DNA of 64,000 nucleotides. It comes from Aestuariirhabdus sp049985285 (GTDB taxonomy: Bacteria; Pseudomonadota; Gammaproteobacteria; Pseudomonadales; Aestuariirhabdaceae). The notes below the pieces were generated by a model, which was not told the DNA's origin, made no database searches, and worked only from the letters and a program-made list of their open reading frames with translations. Positions 61,456-64,000 of this stretch are shown here, piece by piece (position 1 is the stretch's first letter; the number at the start of each line of letters is the position of its first letter). The position numbers were made by a program, and so were the translations under genes. The stretch is taken from contig NZ_JBNIEU010000003.1 in NCBI RefSeq assembly GCF_049985285.1, positions 62,001 through 126,000 on the forward strand, read 5' to 3'.

Positions 61456-62502
61456 GTGAATACTTTGTTGTTAAAAATTGTGGTATCGAGTTTGGGGTTG
61501 ATGCTCGTATTGGGCGCGTCCGGCGCGCGGGCGCAGGCGATTGCCGATCTCTATGCCAGGGTGGATCCCAGTGTGGTCACTATCCGCATCAGCGAACAGG
61601 TGATAGACCCCGGAAAAAATGGCCTTATGCGCAGCAGCAGTGGCCTGGGTACTGGTGTGGTGATATCCAGCGATGGGCAGGTGATGACCGCCAATCATGT
61701 GGTTGAGCTGGCCGACGCCGTAGTGGTGGAGTTTGCCAGTGGGGAGCTGATCAGTGCCAAGGTTATCTCCGCCAATGCGTCAAGCGATGTGGCGCTGCTG
61801 CAGCTGGACTCGTTGCCCAAGTCATTGTCGGTTGCCAAACTAGGTGATTCGGACAAAATTCGTGTGGGAGAGCAGATCTTTGTTATCGGCTCCCCCTACG
61901 GCGTTGAGCATACCTTGTCGGTGGGCTATGTGACCGGCCGTCGGGAGATCGGTCGGGTACGAGGGCAGCTGACCCCGGTGGAGTATTTGCAAACCGATGC
62001 GGTAATCAACCAGGGCAACTCAGGTGGTCCGATGTTTAACCTGCGCGGCGAAGTGGTGGGTATCGTAAGCCATATCCGCACCCGCTCTGGCGGCAACGAG
62101 GGGCTGGGCTTTGCGGCGACCATAAATCTGGCACGCAGCCTGCTTCTCGACGAGCCCAGCTTCTGGGCCGGGGTTGAGGTGATGGTGCTGGGTGAAACCG
62201 AAGCCAAGGCGCTTAACGTGCCCCAGAATTTTGGGTTGCTGGTACAGCGCGTGGCGCGAAACTCTCCCGCCTACTTTCTGGGTCTAAAGCATGGCACGCT
62301 GCCAGTGAGAATCGGCAAGGAAGATATCCTGCTCGGTGGTGATGTTATCCTGAGTGTAATGGGGGTTCAGCTTACGGAAGACCTGTTGGATTCGTTGGAC
62401 TCGCCTATTCGCAAGCGCATGTCACAGCTTAGCAAGGGCGATCGAATCGAGATGATGGTGTACCGCGAAGGCGAGGTCATTAAACTGTTCAGCAGTTTCT
62501 GA
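61456..62502 (+). CDS. HtrA/DegP-like serine protease
   Basis: A 348-residue periplasmic trypsin-like protease. The start is a GTG at 61456; the signal peptide ends near ARA-QA (residue 26). The catalytic triad is His81, Asp111 and Ser189 (NQGNSGGP). The C-terminal 110 residues are in the place of a PDZ domain, but the carboxylate-binding loop is not evident, so the PDZ is divergent. No membrane anchor after the signal peptide, unlike DegS. Confidence 0.9.
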   Translation: MNTLLLKIVVSSLGLMLVLGASGARAQAIADLYARVDPSVVTIRISEQVIDPGKNGLMRSSSGLGTGVVISSDGQVMTANHVVELADAVVVEFASGELISAKVISANASSDVALLQLDSLPKSLSVAKLGDSDKIRVGEQIFVIGSPYGVEHTLSVGYVTGRREIGRVRGQLTPVEYLQTDAVINQGNSGGPMFNLRGEVVGIVSHIRTRSGGNEGLGFAATINLARSLLLDEPSFWAGVEVMVLGETEAKALNVPQNFGLLVQRVARNSPAYFLGLKHGTLPVRIGKEDILLGGDVILSVMGVQLTEDLLDSLDSPIRKRMSQLSKGDRIEMMVYREGEVIKLFSSF

Positions 62503-62511
62503 GGGGGAGCG

Positions 62512-62823
62512 ATGCATAAGATTGCGTTCTTTGTCCCGCAAAGCCACCTTGAGGTGGTCAAAGGGGCCCTGTTTGCAGCGGGTGCCGGCACCATTGGAAA
62601 CTATGGTCATTGTGCCTGGCAAACATCGGGCGAGGGGCAGTTTATGGCGCTGGATGGAGCCGATCCGTTTCTGGGCAAGGTGGGCGAACTGGAGCGAGTC
62701 CGCGAATTCAAGGTTGAAATGGTGTGCGCCGACTCCCAAGTGGTGGCTGCCATTGACGCGCTGAAGCGATCGCACCCTTATGAAACCCCTGCTTACGAGG
62801 TTTGGCTGCTAGCTGATTACTAG
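62512..62823 (+). CDS. NIF3/YqfO C-terminal-like protein
   Basis: A 103-residue protein equivalent to the CutA-like insert domain of NIF3 family members: KIAFFVPQSHLEVVKGALFA at the start, AGTIGNYGHCAW and the closing SHPYETPAYEVW. GAGGGGGAG precedes the ATG, 9 bp after the protease gene. Role unknown; the metal-binding outer domains of full NIF3 are missing. Confidence 0.88.
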   Translation: MHKIAFFVPQSHLEVVKGALFAAGAGTIGNYGHCAWQTSGEGQFMALDGADPFLGKVGELERVREFKVEMVCADSQVVAAIDALKRSHPYETPAYEVWLLADY

Positions 62824-62846
62824 GAGGGGAGGGCAGGCCCTGGTCG

Positions 62847-63392
62847 CTAGTTGGCGCGCACTGGCCGCAGCAGGGCTTCCGAGCGCATAGCGAAGTGACC
62901 CTCCTTGCGGTCGGCGAAGAAGTAGCGCAGCGTTCGGCCGATGGTGGGGAATGCCAGCTCATCCCAGGGGATCTCCTCCTCCAGCAAGAGCTGGGTTAGC
63001 AGGCTTTCGCTTCCCGGTGCGTAGTGCTCGTTAGGCATATCCGCCAGATAGAATAGGTGCACCTGGTCAATGTGGGGCAAACTGAACATCGTATAGAGCC
63101 GAAGGTTGGTGACCTCAGCACAGGCCTCCTCTTCGGTTTCCCTCGCGGCACCCTCTTCGCAGCTTTCACCGTTCTCCATAAAGCCCGCTGGCAGGGTCCA
63201 GTAACCGTAGCGGGGTTCGATGGCGCGCTTGCACAGCAGGACTTTATCTCCATACACCGGGAGGCAACCGGCAACAATCCTCGGGTTCTGGTAGTGGATA
63301 ACGTTGCAGCTGGAACAAACGTAACGGGGGCGATTATCGCCCTGTGGAATGGTTAGACTTACGGCTGCCCCGCAATCACTGCAAAATTTCAT
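62847..63392 (-). CDS. Nudix hydrolase, NudC-like with zinc ribbon
   Basis: A 181-residue Nudix enzyme. A zinc ribbon has Cys4, Cys7, Cys26 and Cys29. The Nudix box has Gly70, Glu76, Arg84-Glu85 and Glu88-Glu89, with the usual Gly after the EE pair replaced by Cys91. The NADH-type SQPWPFPxS motif is not seen, so NAD pyrophosphatase activity is uncertain. GGGGGGAGCG precedes the ATG. Confidence 0.88.
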   Translation of the reverse strand: MKFCSDCGAAVSLTIPQGDNRPRYVCSSCNVIHYQNPRIVAGCLPVYGDKVLLCKRAIEPRYGYWTLPAGFMENGESCEEGAARETEEEACAEVTNLRLYTMFSLPHIDQVHLFYLADMPNEHYAPGSESLLTQLLLEEEIPWDELAFPTIGRTLRYFFADRKEGHFAMRSEALLRPVRAN

Positions 63393-63493
63393 CGCTCCCC
63401 CCCTAAATGACTGTGCTGTTCAAGTATAAGGGGTGGTGCGGGAAATGAAACGGATCAATAGCCCCTTTGCGCGCTACCCGGCAAGGTTGGCAC

Positions 63494-63805
63494 CTAGCGA
63501 ACGGGGCCGAGTGGGTAGATGTTGCTGCCGTTACCAAGGCTGCTGGAGGGGGATCGAATAATGTCCCCGAGAGACGCCAGGGCGTCGTGCATCAGGCCGG
63601 AAAGGATAACGCAGCGGCTAATCGGGTTGGTGCTGTGGCGGGTTTTTATCTCGGCTTGAAATTGAACGCTGCGCAGGCGGGGTTGGAGGTGGCTCGGCGC
63701 ATGGCGGATCTGCTCATCGATCAGCTGTGCCTTGAGTACTTCGAAGCGGCTTGGGTCGGTCTCTGCCAGCTGCAACAGTTCATCAAATGGTGGTATCTCG
63801 GTCAT
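63494..63805 (-). CDS. DUF3135 family protein
   Basis: A 103-residue soluble protein. The start TEIPPFDELLQLAETDPSRF followed by EVLKAQLIDEQI resembles DUF3135 as I recall it. The ATG at 63805 follows TTAGGGG; a GTG lies 15 bp further up. The 101 bp to the Nudix gene hold nothing clear. Function unknown. Confidence 0.8.
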   Translation of the reverse strand: MTEIPPFDELLQLAETDPSRFEVLKAQLIDEQIRHAPSHLQPRLRSVQFQAEIKTRHSTNPISRCVILSGLMHDALASLGDIIRSPSSSLGNGSNIYPLGPVR

Positions 63806-63954
63806 AATCGCCCCTAACACCCTGAATGACTCTACCTATTGATACTAGGAAGCATTGATCTGCTTGTATAGGCGCGCAATTGATCGTTTGGTTATAAGCG
63901 CACCCTGGGTGGGAGAGACTTTTTTCTATCCTGGGCGCGAAATTGGGGCAGTGA

Positions 63955-63983
63955 TTGAACTCCTCGGCGCTTATCGCAATAAT
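63955..63983 (+). promoter_or_regulatory. Candidate sigma-70 promoter at the right edge
   Basis: TTGAAC, a 17-bp spacer and AATAAT, oriented toward whatever gene lies beyond the window. The rest of 63806-64000 shows no gene. Confidence 0.4.
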
Positions 63984-64000
63984 GGTTGACTACTAAACTT

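Overview
The window is chromosomal DNA of a moderately GC-rich gammaproteobacterium. Several gene orders point to the Pseudomonadales/Oceanospirillales side of the class, probably a marine heterotroph: (M23 peptidase)-secA-argJ-mutT/thiE, valS-(small ORF)-holC-pepA divergent from lptFG, and queA-tgt-yajC-secDF. TRAP, Liv-type and tungstate transporters, chemotaxis and an amine-oxidase-like enzyme support that lifestyle. No phage, insertion sequence, CRISPR array or antiphage cassette was recognised. Assignments come from motifs and family knowledge only; no database search was run.

Layout. 0-7 kb: end of an M23 peptidase gene, secA, argJ, a MutT-ThiE fusion and an HDAC-like deacetylase. 7-9.8 kb: a Pat/PatZ-type acyl-CoA synthetase-GNAT fusion, convergent with the deacetylase. 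9.8-10.2 kb: an intergenic block with a 60-bp direct repeat. 10.2-13.6 kb: a dctPQM TRAP operon with a near-consensus sigma-54 promoter and two upstream dyad repeats. 13.8-23.3 kb: a CopD-like protein, a Lys/Ala-rich small protein, valS, holC, pepA, lptF/lptG and an RDD protein. 23.8-30.1 kb: a secreted unknown, then an operon for a branched-chain-amino-acid-type ABC transporter with an alpha/beta hydrolase. 30.3-34.3 kb: a TPMT-like methyltransferase, a small membrane protein, a Cache-domain chemoreceptor and a family-3 solute-binding protein. 34.5-38 kb: an HTH/PBP-like regulator, an RhlE-type helicase, YggL and a DUF5062 protein. 38-40.4 kb: a tungstate-type ABC transporter. 40.5-43.9 kb: a nitronate monooxygenase-like enzyme, a LuxR-type regulator and a PuuB-like oxidoreductase. 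44-48.9 kb: four genes for membrane glycosylation (TMTC-like GT-C, polyprenol-phosphate GT2, methyltransferase, large membrane protein). 49-61 kb: tRNA-Leu(CAA), queA-tgt-yajC-secD-secF, tadA, mltF and purL. 61-64 kb: a 32-residue membrane protein, an HtrA-like protease, a NIF3/YqfO-like protein, a NudC-like Nudix enzyme and a DUF3135 protein.

Most of the window is housekeeping. The parts that stand out are the sigma-54 control region of dctPQM, the intergenic direct repeat, the short membrane protein with its own promoter and a CRP-like site, the Pat homologue that keeps the ACD-type histidine beside an HDAC-like enzyme, a perfect 16-bp palindrome before the nitronate monooxygenase gene, and the divergent glycosylation locus.
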